Counted from the first letter of the stretch, positions 20,449 through 31,799 are shown. The stretch is DNA of 64,000 bases from Symbiodinium natans (GCA_905221605.1 CAJNDS010002517.1:204501-268500), one strand, 5' to 3'. Translations and numbers: made by a program. Notes: generated from the sequence alone by a model not told the origin.

Positions 20449-20847
20449 CAGAAACCCAAGCTTGGTCGAAAGGTGGGCACCCGTCTCCGCTAGGCGCCCT
20501 TCATATTCCCCCCCCCCCCCAGAACAGAACGACCGCAGGCAGCACTTGGCTTCCTAATTTATGGTGCCTTTTGGCGTTCCCTTCCAGTACGGATCCTAGT
20601 ATTTCCCCCCCCCCCCCCCCCCCCCCCGCGGCACCCTTGTCGTTAAAAGCCGAAACCCTAAACCCTCCAGGGCAGGGCTGCAGGGCTGCATTCAGGTTGC
20701 GTGATTTGGGGTATGTAGGGTTAGGGTTTTTAGGGTCAGGGTTTAAGGTTCTCTAGGGTTTAGGCTTTAGGGCTTAGATTTCCCGCTCCGTATGTTGCCA
20801 TGTTTGCCCGTGAGGTGTGAAGCCTTCGTAAGCTCCGGCCGCCCCAA

Positions 20848-21032
20848 AGCCCCCTAAACCCTAAACCCTAAACCCTAAACCCTAACCCCTAAACCCTAAA
20901 CCCTAAACCCTAAACCCTACTGTAAACCCTAAACCCTAAACCCTAAACCCTAAACCCTAAACCCTAAACCCTAAACCCTAAACCCTAAACCCTAAACCCT
21001 AAACCCTAAACCCTAAACCCTAAACCCTAAAC
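20848..21032 (-). repeat. CCCTAAA array before an exon
   Basis: Nearly pure CCCTAAA for about 185 bp with one interruption (ctactgt at about 20920). It ends 24 bp before the exon at 21056, in the position of a branch-point/polypyrimidine region. Confidence 0.88.
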
Positions 21033-21055
21033 CTAAGCTTCTGATGTTTTCGCAG

Positions 21056-21153
21056 ACGTGGCAGCCGCGTGGTGCGACCCCGCTCTGGAAAGCTGCAACC
21101 AGTTCTGGAGCAACTTCGCAGCAGTGGGATGTTTCTTGTGCCATCAGGGGAGG
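21056..21153 (+). CDS. G3 exon
   Basis: Acceptor gttttcgcag|ac and donor gggagg|gtttatag. Encodes VAAAWCDPALESCNQFW and CFLCHQGR. Two leading bases, phase 0 end. Confidence 0.7.
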
Positions 21154-21235
21154 GTTTATAGGGCCATGGGGTATATAAGGTTACAGGGGTTTAGGGTTTA
21201 GGGTTTATCCTTGCGGTTAGGGTTGAGGGTTTAGG

Positions 21236-21481
21236 GTGGGCAAGGTCGCGCGCAAGCGGTGGTATGAAGACCCGCGACCACTGGAATACTGCGAAAGACC
21301 TTTCAAGGCCTCGCTGAGCGCCGACAGTGCTACCCCAATAGTGACGAGAGGCGTGGGCGGTGTGAGGCGTGGGCGGGTGTATAGGAGGCTGGCAAGAGGC
21401 GCGCAGCCCAATCCTGAATGCTGGCGCTTACTGTATATTTTCGCTTGCTTCAATAAAAGTTGTTGGGCTCACAAGCCATAA
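21236..21481 (+). CDS. possible exon or short ORF
   Basis: A frame containing ARKRWYEDPRPLEYCERPF follows gtttagggtg directly and stays open to 21481. The first half looks coding, the Arg/Gly-rich second half less so. It may be a terminal exon; aataaa at 21453-21458 could be incidental. Confidence 0.35.
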   Translation: MGKVARKRWYEDPRPLEYCERPFKASLSADSATPIVTRGVGGVRRGRVYRRLARGAQPNPECWRLLYIFACFNKSCWAHKP

Positions 21482-21772
21482 GCTGTGCGATTATTTGATA
21501 CATTTTTTGGGATACTAGAATCCCCTATATAACTGAAAGTGTACATAACTGAAAGTGTACACTGTTTTGGGGGGGCTTCTGAACTCAGCAACTCAGTGAT
21601 GTTTATTATTATTATTATTTTTTAAAGTGGGGGTTGTATGTAGAGCGTAAAGGTTTCTTCCTGGCACCTATGCCTCGCCCCTGCCCTGCATCCTTAATAT
21701 TGCTGCTGTCACTTAAACCCTAAACCCTAAACCCAAAACCCAAAACCCTAAACCCTTCGTCTTTCTGTATAG

Positions 21773-21878
21773 TTACCGTCTGTCGCCTCTGCTTCAAGAG
21801 CTTGCTGAGGCTCCTCCACCGGTGACGCCCAACACTACGCCTTGTCTGAAGATGCCGAGGCTACTTGCCCCCTATAGG
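21773..21878 (+). CDS. G3 exon
   Basis: Acceptor ctgtatag|t and donor ccctatagg|gtttaggg. Encodes YRLSPLLQELAEAPPPVTP and CLKMPRLLAPY. One leading base, phase 0 end; the TTTAGGG array starts at the donor itself. Confidence 0.7.
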
Positions 21879-22759
21879 GTTTAGGGTTTAGGGTTTAGGG
21901 TTTAGGTTTTAGGGTTTAGGGTTTAGGGATGTTCCCCCTTATACTGACAGTCCCTAATAGGCATGCAATCCCTATCAAGGACTGATAGTATAAGGGCGAA
22001 CATTCCAAGTTTCGGGTTCAGGGTTTAGGGTTTAGGCTTAGTAGCCCCATTGGTAGCTTCAAACCTTCTGCCGCCGCAGCAGGCCGCTGGTTTACTGAGC
22101 AAAGGACGAGTTTTTTCAACCTTCGGGCGAAGTATAAACCCTCAACCCTAAGCCCTGTAAACCCTAAACCCTATAACCTTACGAAGTTGAAGTTTTCCGC
22201 TTCTGGTGCATATCCTCAAGGGTCCCCCCCCCCCCCCCCCCCCTAAAACTTCTAATTTCCCCCAGGAAGCTGGACAAACAATGCCAGGGTCAAGGGGTGT
22301 CCGAAACCCTTATTCCTATAGCACTTAATTCTCGAAAAATCATGAATGTCCCTGCCCAGTGGTGCCCTTTCATTTTTTTAGTTCAAGGTTCCCATATAAA
22401 TTAATCGCATCCCCCTTTTATTAAATACCCCCCCCCCCCCCCCTAATTATTTCCCCAAAATCCTACCGAAACCGACCCCGCCTTTTAAAACCTATTCAGA
22501 ATTAGGGGGTGGGCTCAGGGCTCCCAAAACCCTCAAGCCAATCATAAACCCTGAAACCTTAAACCCTTCTTCCTTCTCAAATCAATGATGCAACCCTCCA
22601 AGCCCTGAAGAGAAGACCCTAAACCCTTTAGACCCCAAACGTGACATTTAGATAAAAACATCCCTCAAATGATAAAGGCACATTTCGAGTTTCTATGCAG
22701 GTCTCAGGGTTGAGAGTTTAGGGCTTAGTGTCTTTTTTTGCTGTTTTTCGGCTCAACAG

Positions 22760-22891
22760 CCATACTATCTAGAGGTGTTCGGTAGAGGATTTCTGGCCGA
22801 ATACGTGTCGGAGTCAAACGAGAATAGCAGGTTGCAATGAGATTGCTTCAGTGCCTGAAGCAGACAGGAAGTCTCTCATCCTGCGACCGGG
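22760..22891 (+). CDS. two G3 exons around a 37-nt intron
   Basis: The exon at 22760-22830 (acceptor ctcaacag|cca, donor agcag|gttgcaat) reads PYYLEVFGRGFLAEYVSES. A second piece, 22868-22891 (acceptor cagacag|g, donor gg|gtaggaat), reads KSLILRPG. Phases 2 and 2 close correctly. The intervening 37 nt is short but has GT-AG ends. Confidence 0.6.
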
Positions 22892-23021
22892 GTAGGAATT
22901 GCGAGCTTGAAGTTGGTCATTTCCCGAGAAGTCAAAGCCCAAAGCCTAAAGCCTAAACCCTAAGCCCCAAACTCTAAACCCTAAACCCTAAAACCTAAAC
23001 CTAAACCCATATCCCCGTGAG

Positions 23022-23099
23022 GAGGTGGATGTCTTCGTGAGTGGCTCGGAGACATTGAGACCCAACTCCATCGGCCCTAGGCCTTTGCAAAGCTCTGAG
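23022..23099 (+). CDS. G3 exon
   Basis: Acceptor ccgtgag|gag. Encodes EEVDVFVSGSETLRPNSIG and PRPLQSSE. It is followed by a hairpin element (family 3) instead of a telomere array, so the donor (about ggtcgtttc) is uncertain. Confidence 0.65.
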
Positions 23100-23204
23100 G
23101 GTCGTTTCATGGGCCCTGAATATGGTCCCGAACCTGCTCTAAGGGTCCTGAGTCGGGATTGTAGTACCCCCAGTATAGTCCCTATTAAGGACTGTTAGCA
23201 TAAG

Positions 23205-23362
23205 TCTTAGGGTAGTGTCATGGACCCTTAGCATGGTCCCTAACCTCCTTTAAAGGATTCTGTTGTATGGGCCCTTAATTTGTATGGTGTATATGATGAA
23301 GGGGCATATAAGGGGTGCCATGTTAAGGGCCTATACTAAGGGACCATGAAACTACCCTTAGA
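23205..23362. mobile_element. hairpin element, family 3 (AAGGGTAGTTTCATGG)
   Basis: Left arm ttagggtagtgtcatggaccc, right arm gggaccatgaaactacccttag, with inner pairing (ccttagcatggtccctaa / ttaagggcctatactaagg). A relative with the same termini is at about 59797-59945, there containing CCCTAAA units. Confidence 0.75.
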
Positions 23363-23607
23363 AAAGTACTCGAAGCCCAACGCCTTAGAGTTTGCTTATG
23401 AGAAAAAAATCTATCGGCCCAGTACTTAACTTCTTAGAATCCGTAAAGCTTCCTTAAGCGAATTTAACCGTAAACCGCAAGCCCTAAATCCCCTGTAGCC
23501 CCTTCAATTTTTTGAAGGAGCTTAGCAAATTCATGTTGTTTAACCTACGCCCTAAACCCTACACTTACTAAGGTTCTAAGGAGGGGGGGGGGGGTCTAGT
23601 CATATAG

Positions 23608-23653
23608 TCCTAAAGCTGACGCTCGCCCAGTCCTAAAGCGGACGCTCGCCCAG
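23608..23653 (+). repeat. 23-bp tandem duplication next to an exon
   Basis: tcctaaagcKgacgctcgcccag is present twice in a row, one mismatch, directly before a coding stretch SFQAIAGLPPMTGKIAWAK (23654-23710) that ends at a possible GC donor aag|gcaaga. It may be a target-site duplication left by a lost or adjacent insertion. Confidence 0.7.
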
Positions 23654-23906
23654 AGTTTTCAGGCCATAGCTGGTCTCCCCCCGATGACTGGGAAGATCGC
23701 ATGGGCCAAGGCAAGACTTGGAGGTTTTCTGTTTATTACTTTTTTTTTTTAGGGTTTAGGGTTTAGGGTTTAGGGTTTAGGGTTTAGGGTTTAGGGTTTA
23801 GGGTTTAGGGTTTAGGGTTTAGGTTTATGCTCTGAGTTTTCTGGGTGCTTAGTCGGTCGGTATAGGGTTTTTAGGAGCAGAGGATTGTTGAGGATTTTGG
23901 GTTGGG

Positions 23907-23975
23907 AAGTTCCCCTTATACTAGCCGCCATAGTCCCTATTAAGGACTGTTAGTATAAAGGGGGAACATCCCAAG
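23907..23975. mobile_element. short hairpin, family 2
   Basis: ttgggaagttccccttatact...agtataaagggggaacatcccaa shares the termini of the element at 17281. Other members are near 21926-22010, 46598-46710 (extended), 59460-59512 (right half) and 60608-60703. Confidence 0.75.
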
Positions 23976-24351
23976 GGGTAGGGCTGATGGTTGGACTGAA
24001 GGATTGGTAGGGATTGAGGGTAAAACCGCGAAGGCCCCTCAAAAGGCATGGAACTTTGACTCCTGAAACCCCATCAGGCCTGCAAACCCTAAATCGCCAT
24101 GAGAACCCGAAAGGGTTTAGGGTTTAGGGTTAGCCTAAAACGGCCCTGCCCTAAACAAAGCTGAACTCGATAAGCACCTCAGACCCTATAAACCTTCTAC
24201 AAGCCTCAAACCCACTGCCGTGAAGCTCCTCACACCCCACAACCCTAAACCCACAACCCTAAAAAAAGACCCTAAACCCTAACCCCTAAACCCTAAACCC
24301 TAAACCCCTTCCTCCCCCCAACTAAACCCCAACAAAGAGAAACACGCGCAG

Positions 24352-24403
24352 AGGCGTGAACTACGCAGAGATCAAGTCGACCGCGCTTGCTGTCATGGCC
24401 AAG
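24352..24403 (+). CDS. G3 exon
   Basis: Acceptor acacgcgcag|a and donor gccaag|gtgtgagt. Encodes GVNYAEIKSTALAVMAK. Phase 0 end, matching the next exon at 24921. Confidence 0.7.
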
Positions 24404-24920
24404 GTGTGAGTGGGTTTAGGGTTTAGGGTTTAGGGTTTAGGGTTTAGGGTTTTGGGTTTAGGGTTTAGGGTTCAGGGTTCAGGGTTTAGGGTTTCGGGTT
24501 TGGGGTTTAGGGTTTAGGGTTTGGGGTTTAGGGTTTAGGGTGAAGGGTGAAAGTTTTGGGCGTTTGCGGTCTTCGGGTTCCAGGGCACGGTAGTGTGTCG
24601 GGGGGTGCGGGGCTAAACCCAACACCCAAAACCCTAAACCCTAACCCTAAACCCTAAACCCTGGTTTCGGCTTCTGGATGGTGGGACCTCGGTTTTAGGG
24701 CCCTCAGAGCCCTGAGGCAGATTTGGGCTCACGCCCGTTGGATCAGGGGTTTATAAGGTTTATAAGTTTACCGTGTTTACAGGTTTTTGGGGTTTATGGG
24801 GTTTATAGGGTTTACAGGGTTCAGAGGGTGCATAGGGTTTATGTATCGGAGTCATAGGGTTTGCAGGGCTTTAGGGTTTATAGGGTGTAGGCTAGGATAC
24901 CCACGAGCCCCCCCCGAAAG
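24404..24920 (+). repeat. telomere-repeat intron
   Basis: Starts gtgtgagtgggtttaggg, with TTTAGGG units to 24545. It then has CCCTAAA units at 24617-24661, further GGGTTTA-type units at 24745-24890, and ends ccccgaaag. It joins two phase-0 exon ends. Confidence 0.7.
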
Positions 24921-24995
24921 GACTACGCGCAAGAGCACCGCACACTGGCCGAGTGGGGCAACACATCCTTCTGGGTGGACAAGGCTCCTGGGGGA
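24921..24995 (+). CDS. G3 exon (25 codons)
   Basis: Acceptor ccgaaag|gac and donor ggggga|gtggcc. Encodes DYAQEHRTLAEWGNTSFWV and DKAPGG. Phase 0 at both ends; the donor is weak. Confidence 0.65.
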
Positions 24996-25356
24996 GTGGC
25001 CACCCACAGAAACCCTAAACCCTAAACCCCAAATCCTAACCCCTAGACACCTGACCCTCAAACCCCTACAGCCCCGAACCCGCATAAACCCTGTAGATTT
25101 TGCCTAAACGCTAAGACAATTTTCCCCAGATCCCTAACACTGGATGCACACCTAAATCCTAAACCCGAAGCCTTCTGGGATCCCATGTGCTCCAGCGTCC
25201 ATACCTTCTCTCTTGTTTGGACATTTTTTCGGTTTAGGCTTTCTGGTTGGGTTTAGGGTTTAGGGTTTAGGGTTTAAGTTTAGGGTTTTGGGATTAGGGT
25301 TCTGGGTTTAGGGCTTAGGGCTTAGGGTTTAGGGTTTAGGGTTTACAATCGGAAAG

Positions 25357-25452
25357 ATCTCGAAGGAAGCCGCCCAAAGGGAAACACATGTTGGCCTCAG
25401 TCCCCCCATGTGGGGCGTAGGGTCTATAGGATCTACCTCCGACTTCCCAAAC
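25357..25452 (+). CDS. G3 exon (32 codons)
   Basis: Acceptor tcggaaag|atc and donor ccaaac|gtctaggg. Encodes ISKEAAQRETHVGLSPPMW and GVGSIGSTSDFPN. Telomere-like repeats adjoin both ends. Confidence 0.6.
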
Positions 25453-26133
25453 GTCTAGGGTTTAGGGTTTAGGGTTCAGGGTTTAGGCATATAGGTATGC
25501 GCGACATAGCCCCTAGAATAGTAGGTACATGGAGTGCCGGGTAGGGTGTAGTAGGGAGTCAATATTTGGATGAAACACTCGAAAACCACCAAACAGTTCA
25601 TGGGTACTCATAAGTACTGCTACAAGTACTCGAAACAAGGTGATAACCGTAGTTACTCTACGTATAACCCCATTTCTAAGTACCCTAAACCCTAAACCCT
25701 AAACCCTAAACCCTAAACCCTAAACCCTAAACCCTAAACCCTAAACCCTAAACCCTAAACCCTAAACCCTAAACCTTTCGGGGTTTAGGGTTCCCTTCGC
25801 GGGCGAGACCTCCGATTGTTCAGGATGGGGTGGGGGGTTGGGGGTGGGGTATTTGCGGAGCAACCTGCGAGCCTGAAGAGCAGAGAACCCCAAAACAGGT
25901 TTAGGGCCAAGGGTTTAGGGTTCGGGGTTAGGGCTTAGGGTTCGCAATTTCGAATCCATTTATGCAGCTTAGCCTCTAAAGCTCTGAGTTCGCCAGAGCC
26001 CCACGAACCCTGAACCCTCAACCCTAAACCCCAAACCCTAAACCCTAAACCCCAAGCCCTAAACCCCAAACCCCAAGCCCTAAATCCTAAATCCTAAGCC
26101 CTTGCGCCTGGGCACAATGGACCATCCTGGCAG

Positions 26134-26186
26134 GCCTGCATCCATCAGGACAGCCCAGAATTGAAATCGCCTCAGAGCCGCAGGCA
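26134..26186 (+). CDS. G3 exon
   Basis: Acceptor cctggcag|gc and donor caggca|gtttcggg. Encodes LHPSGQPRIEIASEPQA. Confidence 0.55.
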
Positions 26187-26990
26187 GTTTCGGGTTCAGG
26201 GTGTAGGGTCGAGGGTTTCGGGTTTGGGGTTTAGGGTTGTTTAGGGTTTAGGGTTCAGGGTTTCGGTGGAGGTGATACTGGGGCCGCAAGGTTCAGGGTT
26301 TTAGGGTTTGGGTAGAGGGCTTCAGGGATTAGCCTTCTTGGCTTTAGATTCTATGTCCAGGGTTTAGGTCCAGGTTTTAGGTTCTAGGGGGCTTAGGGTG
26401 TAGGCCAACTCCTATCGGATGAATTACAAATAGAATTCCCCTTTGGCCCATATGTAAATATTCTAGAACACACCCCCCCCCCAAAAAAAAAAAATTAAAA
26501 AAAACTCGTATATTGGGACTTTCGAGTATACTACACCCGAAAATGTATGACATTAGGAGCCTTTGAGGCACCTAAACCCGAAACCCTGAACCCTAAACCC
26601 TAAACCCTAAACCCGAAAACCCACCCGAGGCTGGGTATCGGACTGCTGGAGAAGTTCTTGAAGAAGTGTGACACCATGCGCCTTGGCTGAGGTAGGACAG
26701 TTGAGGTTTGGGTTTTCGGGTTTATACACAGGGTTCAGGGGTCAGGTTTCGGGTATATACAGAGTGTCCAGGGTTTAGGGTTTAGGGTTTATGGTATATA
26801 CGTAGGGCTTTGTGCTTATAGGGTTTAGGGCGAGGTTTGGGAGCCGTGGGTGGCAGAATTCAACCCGGAACCCGAAACCCGAAACCCGAAACCCGAAACC
26901 CTAAACCCTAAACCCTAAACCCTAAACCCTAAACCCTAAACCCTAAACCCTAAACCCTAAACCCTAAACCCTAAACCCTAAACCTCCTAG

Positions 26991-27077
26991 CATGGCACTT
27001 CTACAACCCCTAGATCATAAGCGCCCGAAGCTGCGCTCGCCCAGCGGCGAGCTCAGCCTTAAACTGGCTGGCTCTTC
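26991..27077 (+). CDS. G3 exon, adjoining a family-1-type hairpin end
   Basis: Follows CCCTAAA repeats with acceptor cctcctag|c. Encodes MALLQPLDHKRPKLRSPSG and ELSLKLAGSS, to donor tcttc|gtagggaatgggg, which matches the tagggaatgagg motif of the hairpin families at 16540 and 47950. Confidence 0.6.
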
Positions 27078-27764
27078 GTAGGGAATGGGGGCATGAGGTA
27101 CCCCAATATAATCCAGAACCAGAGGAAAAAACCTCAATCACGCTGAGCTGGGTTTGGTCTTCTGATGAGCTCTCGACTACCTCGCCTTCGCCCCAAGTCC
27201 CAAAAAACCCTGCCCCCCAACCCCAAAATCCCCAGCCCCTAAGCCCACAAACCTCAAACCTGAAACCCGAAACTGCCATGTGAACTTCACTCCTTCCTCT
27301 TCCCTGTCACAGCACTCCTTCCAAGCCACGGCTCCCTTAGGGTTGTAGAGGGTCTAGGGCTTATGGGGTTTAGGGTTTGGGTTTATGTTGAGTTTCAATT
27401 CAGGGGTTCAGGATTTTTGGGCTTCAGGGGGTTCGGCAAACCCATCGGGATGGAGTGAGCCACCCAAGTTGCAAGGTGCGTTATCTTTACCTGGACGTAC
27501 CTTGAGCGCTTATGGTGCGTGCTTCTTGGCACTCCACAGCAGGGTTTCGGGTTCAGGGTTTAGGGTGAGAAGAATGGACCAGAAAGCGTTAAGACAGAGC
27601 CACAGGCTGTAGCTAGTGTTCAGGAACGGGGTTGGGGACAATTAATTGGGGGGGGGGGGGGGGAATTGGGGTGCCCTGACCCTAAACCCTGAACCCTAAA
27701 CCGTAATTTCGTGGGTCGGCTCTCGGATTTAGGGTTTTAGCTTTTATGGTTTGGGTTCTTACAG

Positions 27765-27813
27765 TTTACTGGCGTATGTTGAAATGTGCCTTCCCTGCGG
27801 CGGTGAGGATGGG
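27765..27813 (+). CDS. G3 exon
   Basis: Acceptor ggttcttacag|t and donor gatggg|gtaaggga. Encodes LLAYVEMCLPCGGEDG. One leading base, phase 0 end. Confidence 0.65.
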
Positions 27814-28390
27814 GTAAGGGACCACAAAGATTGTTTAGGGTTTAGGGTTTATTTAGGGTATCGGGTTTAGGGTAGTCCTGAGAACAGTTTCCTTTCGAGT
27901 GCCAAAAGGGCTTCGAGCCCGCCCCTGCAAGAGGCATCGGGCACCTAAGCTAAGCCGCCCACTCAGCCCAAAGCACTTGGGCTTGGGGCCATATCTCCCG
28001 TGCTCCGACCGTAACAAGCTAAACCCTGAACCCTAAATCCTAAACCCTAAACCCTAAACCCTAAAACCCTAAACCCTAAACCCCAAACCCTAAACCCTAG
28101 ACCCTAACCCCCCCCCCCCCTCTCTCAAAAGAAGTTCAGGGCTTAAAGTTGGGCTTCAGGATTTGGAGTATCAGGTTGGGTGTGTCAGAAGGTGTGGAGT
28201 CCAGGGTTGAGGGTTTGGGGTTTAGGCTCTAGGCTTTAGTCATTCAGAGTTCAGGGTTTAGGGTTCGGGTTTGGGGTTTATAGGGTTTGGGGTTTACAGG
28301 GTTTGGGGATGCGCGGGTCCTGGTAGCTGTCTTCCTGCCATATACTTGCAAATTTTCAGAGGCGTTTAGGGCTTAGGGTTTAGGGTTCAG

Positions 28391-28476
28391 CTGCGGGGTT
28401 CCCTTTCGTGAAATTGGTTGCATGGGATGATTGTGAGCCAGAGACCCTAAACCTCTCAGGCTCGGCTGGCTTCAGG
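28391..28476 (+). CDS. G3 exon containing a coding CCCTAAA-like motif
   Basis: Acceptor gggttcag|ct and donor ttcagg|gttaagga. Encodes AGFPFVKLVAWDDCEPETL and NLSGSAGFR. The phase-0 end matches the 24-nt exon that follows. Confidence 0.6.
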
Positions 28477-28565
28477 GTTAAGGAGCCCGGAACCCTGGAC
28501 CTCCCAAAGCCATACCCCCTCCCCTAAAACCTAAACCCTAAACCCTAAACCCTAAACCCCTCCAG

Positions 28566-28589
28566 AACAAGACACACATGCCACCCGAG
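28566..28589 (+). CDS. G3 microexon (8 codons)
   Basis: Acceptor cccctccag|aac and donor cccgag|gtatgagt. Encodes NKTHMPPE, phase 0 to phase 0. The strong donor and the phase match to the exon ending at 28476 support it despite its length. Confidence 0.6.
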
Positions 28590-28863
28590 GTATGAGTGGG
28601 CTTGCGTCGCTCGGACTTCTGGGGAGCGTTTTGGGGTCTTCTTAGCGGGCTCAGGGGCCGGCCGGTTAAACGGGATCCTTCAAGGGCGTTGCAGGAAATC
28701 CTAAATCTTAAGCCCTAAATCCTAAGCTCTAAACCGCAATACAGCCTCAATTGCCCCCTAAACCTCACACCTCAGACATAGAACCCTAAACTCCTAAACC
28801 CTAAACCCTAAACCCTAAACCCTAAACTCTTGAACTCGAAGTGCAGGTTTTGTTCTAAGACAG

Positions 28864-28928
28864 GGTCGCCCGATACACACCTTCGAATACCTGGGCTCCT
28901 CACAAAAAGCGATTCCACCAATTCCAGG
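28864..28928 (+). CDS. G3 exon
   Basis: Acceptor ctaagacag|ggt and donor gg|gttagggtttgg. Encodes GRPIHTFEYLGSSQKAIPP. Confidence 0.55.
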
Positions 28929-29040
28929 GTTAGGGTTTGGGGTTTAGGGTTTAGGGTTTAGGGTTTGGGGTTTGGGGTTTGGGGTTTGGGGTTAGGGTTG
29001 AAGGTTTAGGGTTTAGGGTATTTTAGGTTTATTCCACAAG

Positions 29041-29081
29041 CCAAGATCGTCGAAAGGGCTGCCGCTTTGGAGCAAGAGCTG
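29041..29081 (+). CDS. G3 exon
   Basis: Acceptor ttccacaag|cc and donor gagctg|gtaattca. Encodes KIVERAAALEQEL. The frame stays open beyond the donor as VIHAARSFERARITE to a stop, so this could instead be a terminal exon. The incoming phase does not match the exon at 28864. Confidence 0.5.
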
Positions 29082-29626
29082 GTAATTCATGCCGCACGCA
29101 GCTTTGAGCGCGCCAGGATCACCGAATGAGTCCGAATGAGTCTGCCATTCCACGATTCCAACATTCGGGGTGGTTTGGGGTTTGGGGTTTGGGGTTTAGG
29201 GTTTAGGGTTTAGGGTTTGGGGTTTGGGGTTTAGGGCTCAGGCTTGGAGTTTCGGGTTTAGGGTTTATAGGGCTTACAAGGGTTTGGGGCTTGGGGATTC
29301 CAGGGCTTCGCTCCGTACACGCAATCCTAGGTAGGCTAAGGGGGGGGGCCCTTTTAAAAGGGGGCCCTTCTTAACCCTCTTCTTGCTCCCTTAAGCAGGG
29401 ACCTTATTCAGAGGGTCTATATCCTTAAGGGTCCCCCTAAACCCAAACCCAAAGCCCTAAGCCTTAGGCCTTAAACCCTAAAGCCCTAACCCTAAACCCT
29501 AAGCCCTGAACCCTGAACCCTGAACCCTAAACCCTAAACCCTAAACCCTAAACCCTAAACCCTAAACCCTAAACCCTAAACCCTAAACCCTAAACCCTAA
29601 ACCCTAAACCCTAAACCGTACGCAAG

Positions 29627-29706
29627 AGGCCCCAACCCAAGAAGCCACCGGCGCAGCGCTCAGCGCAGGTCTTGGTGTCGAAGCCGCCCCACAAGGCTCT
29701 GCCAGG
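29627..29706 (+). CDS. G3 exon
   Basis: Follows CCCTAAA repeats with acceptor tacgcaag|agg. Encodes RPQPKKPPAQRSAQVLVSK and PPHKALPG, with donor ccagg|gtcgac. Proline/lysine-rich. Confidence 0.6.
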
Positions 29707-30466
29707 GTCGACCTTTTTGGCCCCTAAACCCTAAACCCTAAACCCGAAACCCTACAACCCCTAAACCCTAAACCCTACTAGGAATACGGGAATTCGGGAA
29801 CTAAGGCGGGGGGTTTAGCGTTTCGGACTTGAGGGATCCTACAAGCCTTGTAAAGACACCCTGGGCATCCCTAAACCCTAAACCCTAAACCCTAAACCCT
29901 AAACCCTAAACCCTAAACCCTAAACCCTAAACCCTAAACCCTAAACCCCAAACCCCAAACCCCAAACCCCAAACCCAAGACTTCCCTCAACCCACGAAAC
30001 CTGAGTTCAACAACCTGAGTTCTAAATCCTGAATCCTGAACTACCTATACCCTCAACAACCTACCTTCCTTTTATTTTGTTATTCCTTTTTTTTTTGTTT
30101 GGGGGGGGGGGGGTCCTTATTATAATTTCCGTATCTATCCCTTACAAAGGTCGGTTCTTTGGGCTACAGGTAGTGGGTTCAGAGCTTCAAGGGTTCCAGG
30201 GTGCTTTTTTGGTTTGGTTTCAGGGTTTGGTTGCATGGGCTTCAGCAGGGCTCATGGAGGCCTTGAGGGCTGATTCAGATTTGTAGGGTTTCTGGTTCTG
30301 TTGTGCAGAGCTTTCAAATACTTCGTGCAACAAAGGGGTGAGGGTCCCTAAGCCTTGCACCCTCAGCCGAGACTCCCAGTCGTAGTGGGGCTTTCATGTG
30401 CTTTCGGGTTTAGGGTTTGGCCAAGGTTTTTGGGGCTTAAGGGTACGTCGTCAGGTCTTTCTGCAG

Positions 30467-30515
30467 ACAGAGCTTTTCGTGAAAGAAGAGACGCTGCCGT
30501 TGCCCCTCTTGCCTT
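30467..30515 (+). CDS. G3 exon
   Basis: Acceptor tttctgcag|aca and donor gcctt|gtgagatt. Encodes TELFVKEETLPLPLLP. The frame remains open past the donor to the CCCTAAA region. Confidence 0.55.
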
Positions 30516-30946
30516 GTGAGATTCAGAAGGGGCTGACTTCCTCTACCCCACAATTCACCCCTAAACCTAAACCCTAAACCCTAAACCGGGGGGGGGGGGG
30601 GGGGGGGGGACTTCGGAAGCTTGGGAAACCTTCGCGCCTCTAAGGCCTCAAGCGGGTCTTGAAGAACACAGGCTGCCTACCCCACCCCCCCCCCCCCCCC
30701 GAAAGGACATGGCAACGGACGCTTTGGGATGTGGCACTTATAGGTTTAGGGTCTAAGGTTCATAAGGTTCAGTGTTTAGGGGTTAGGGCTAGACTTTGGG
30801 GTTTGGTTTAGGGTTTAGGGTTTAGGGTTTAGGGTTCAGGGTTCAGGGTTCAGGGTTCAGGGTTCAGGGTTCAGGGTTCAGGGTTCAGGGTTTAGGGTTT
30901 AGGGTTTAGGGTTTAGGGCTCGGGTTTAAGTTTGGGGTACGTGCAG

Positions 30947-30992
30947 GATGCAGGTCCTCTTTGGGACATCACGTTTGTGCACATCGCGCCAG
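30947..30992 (+). CDS. G3 exon
   Basis: Acceptor cgtgcag|gat and donor gccag|gtttccaa. Encodes DAGPLWDITFVHIAP. Confidence 0.55.
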
Positions 30993-31443
30993 GTTTCCAA
31001 CCCAACGGAACACCTGGAATTCTTGGTCTTCCCTGAATTAAAAAAACCCTAAACCCTAAACCCTTAAAAATCAGGGCCTTGCCTAAGTTATTTGGGGGAT
31101 TTTGGGGGGGTCAGGCTCGGGAGCGTTGCTATTGGGACTTTGGGTACATCAGAAAGCGGGTACCCGACTAGACCCCGAACCCTAATTCTGCTTTCACTTG
31201 ACGAGGTTTGTAGGGTCTAGCAGGACAGGGTGTCATCCTAGGGACTTGCAACCTCTCACCCTGAATACCACACCCTCAAACCAAACCCCTCAAACTACAT
31301 GTCCCAAGTGACGCCTGTCTAGCGCCCCTAAACCCTAAACCCTAAACCCTAAACCCTAAACCCTAAACCCTAAACCCTAAACCCTAAACCCTAAACCCTA
31401 AACCCTAAACCCTAAACCCTAAACTGCCCAAGCCTTGACTCAG

Positions 31444-31566
31444 GTACTTGGAGGCCGTACGAAGCTTCTCACTCAAGAAGACCAAATGCCGTTTGGCACC
31501 GCTTGGTGGGGTTTCGCCGAGTGTGTTGGGGGCCGTGGGGTGACAGCCAGTTTTCGGGCAAAGTGG
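31444..31566 (+). CDS. G3 exon (41 codons)
   Basis: Acceptor cttgactcag|gta and donor aagtgg|gtttaggg. Encodes VLGGRTKLLTQEDQMPFGT, AWWGFAECVGG and VTASFRAKW. It is 123 nt, phase 0 to 0. Telomere repeats (CCCTAAA before, TTTAGGG after) abut both ends. Confidence 0.75.
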
Positions 31567-31779
31567 GTTTAGGGTTTAGGGTTTAGGGTTTGGGGTCTAG
31601 GGTTCTTCAGGGAGGGGGGTTCGTCGGGGGGCCAGGTACCTAGAAAAGCCTGAGGGAAGCTGAGGGACCCAGGGAGTATTAGGGCTCCTTGGGTTACACA
31701 CCCCCTCGAACCCTAAACCCTAAACCCCAAACCCTAAACCCCTCCCTTAAGGACCCTCTTACTTTGAAATCCCCAACAG

Positions 31780-31799
31780 GTCGACCTTTCGTCTTCCAT
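31780..31799 (+). CDS. G3 microexon (20 nt)
   Basis: Acceptor ccccaacag|g and donor tccat|gtaagtcc. Joined to the next exon at 31940 it reads VDLSSSMKIEKFWRQV in frame; the incoming phase 0 fits the exon ending at 31566. Confidence 0.6.
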
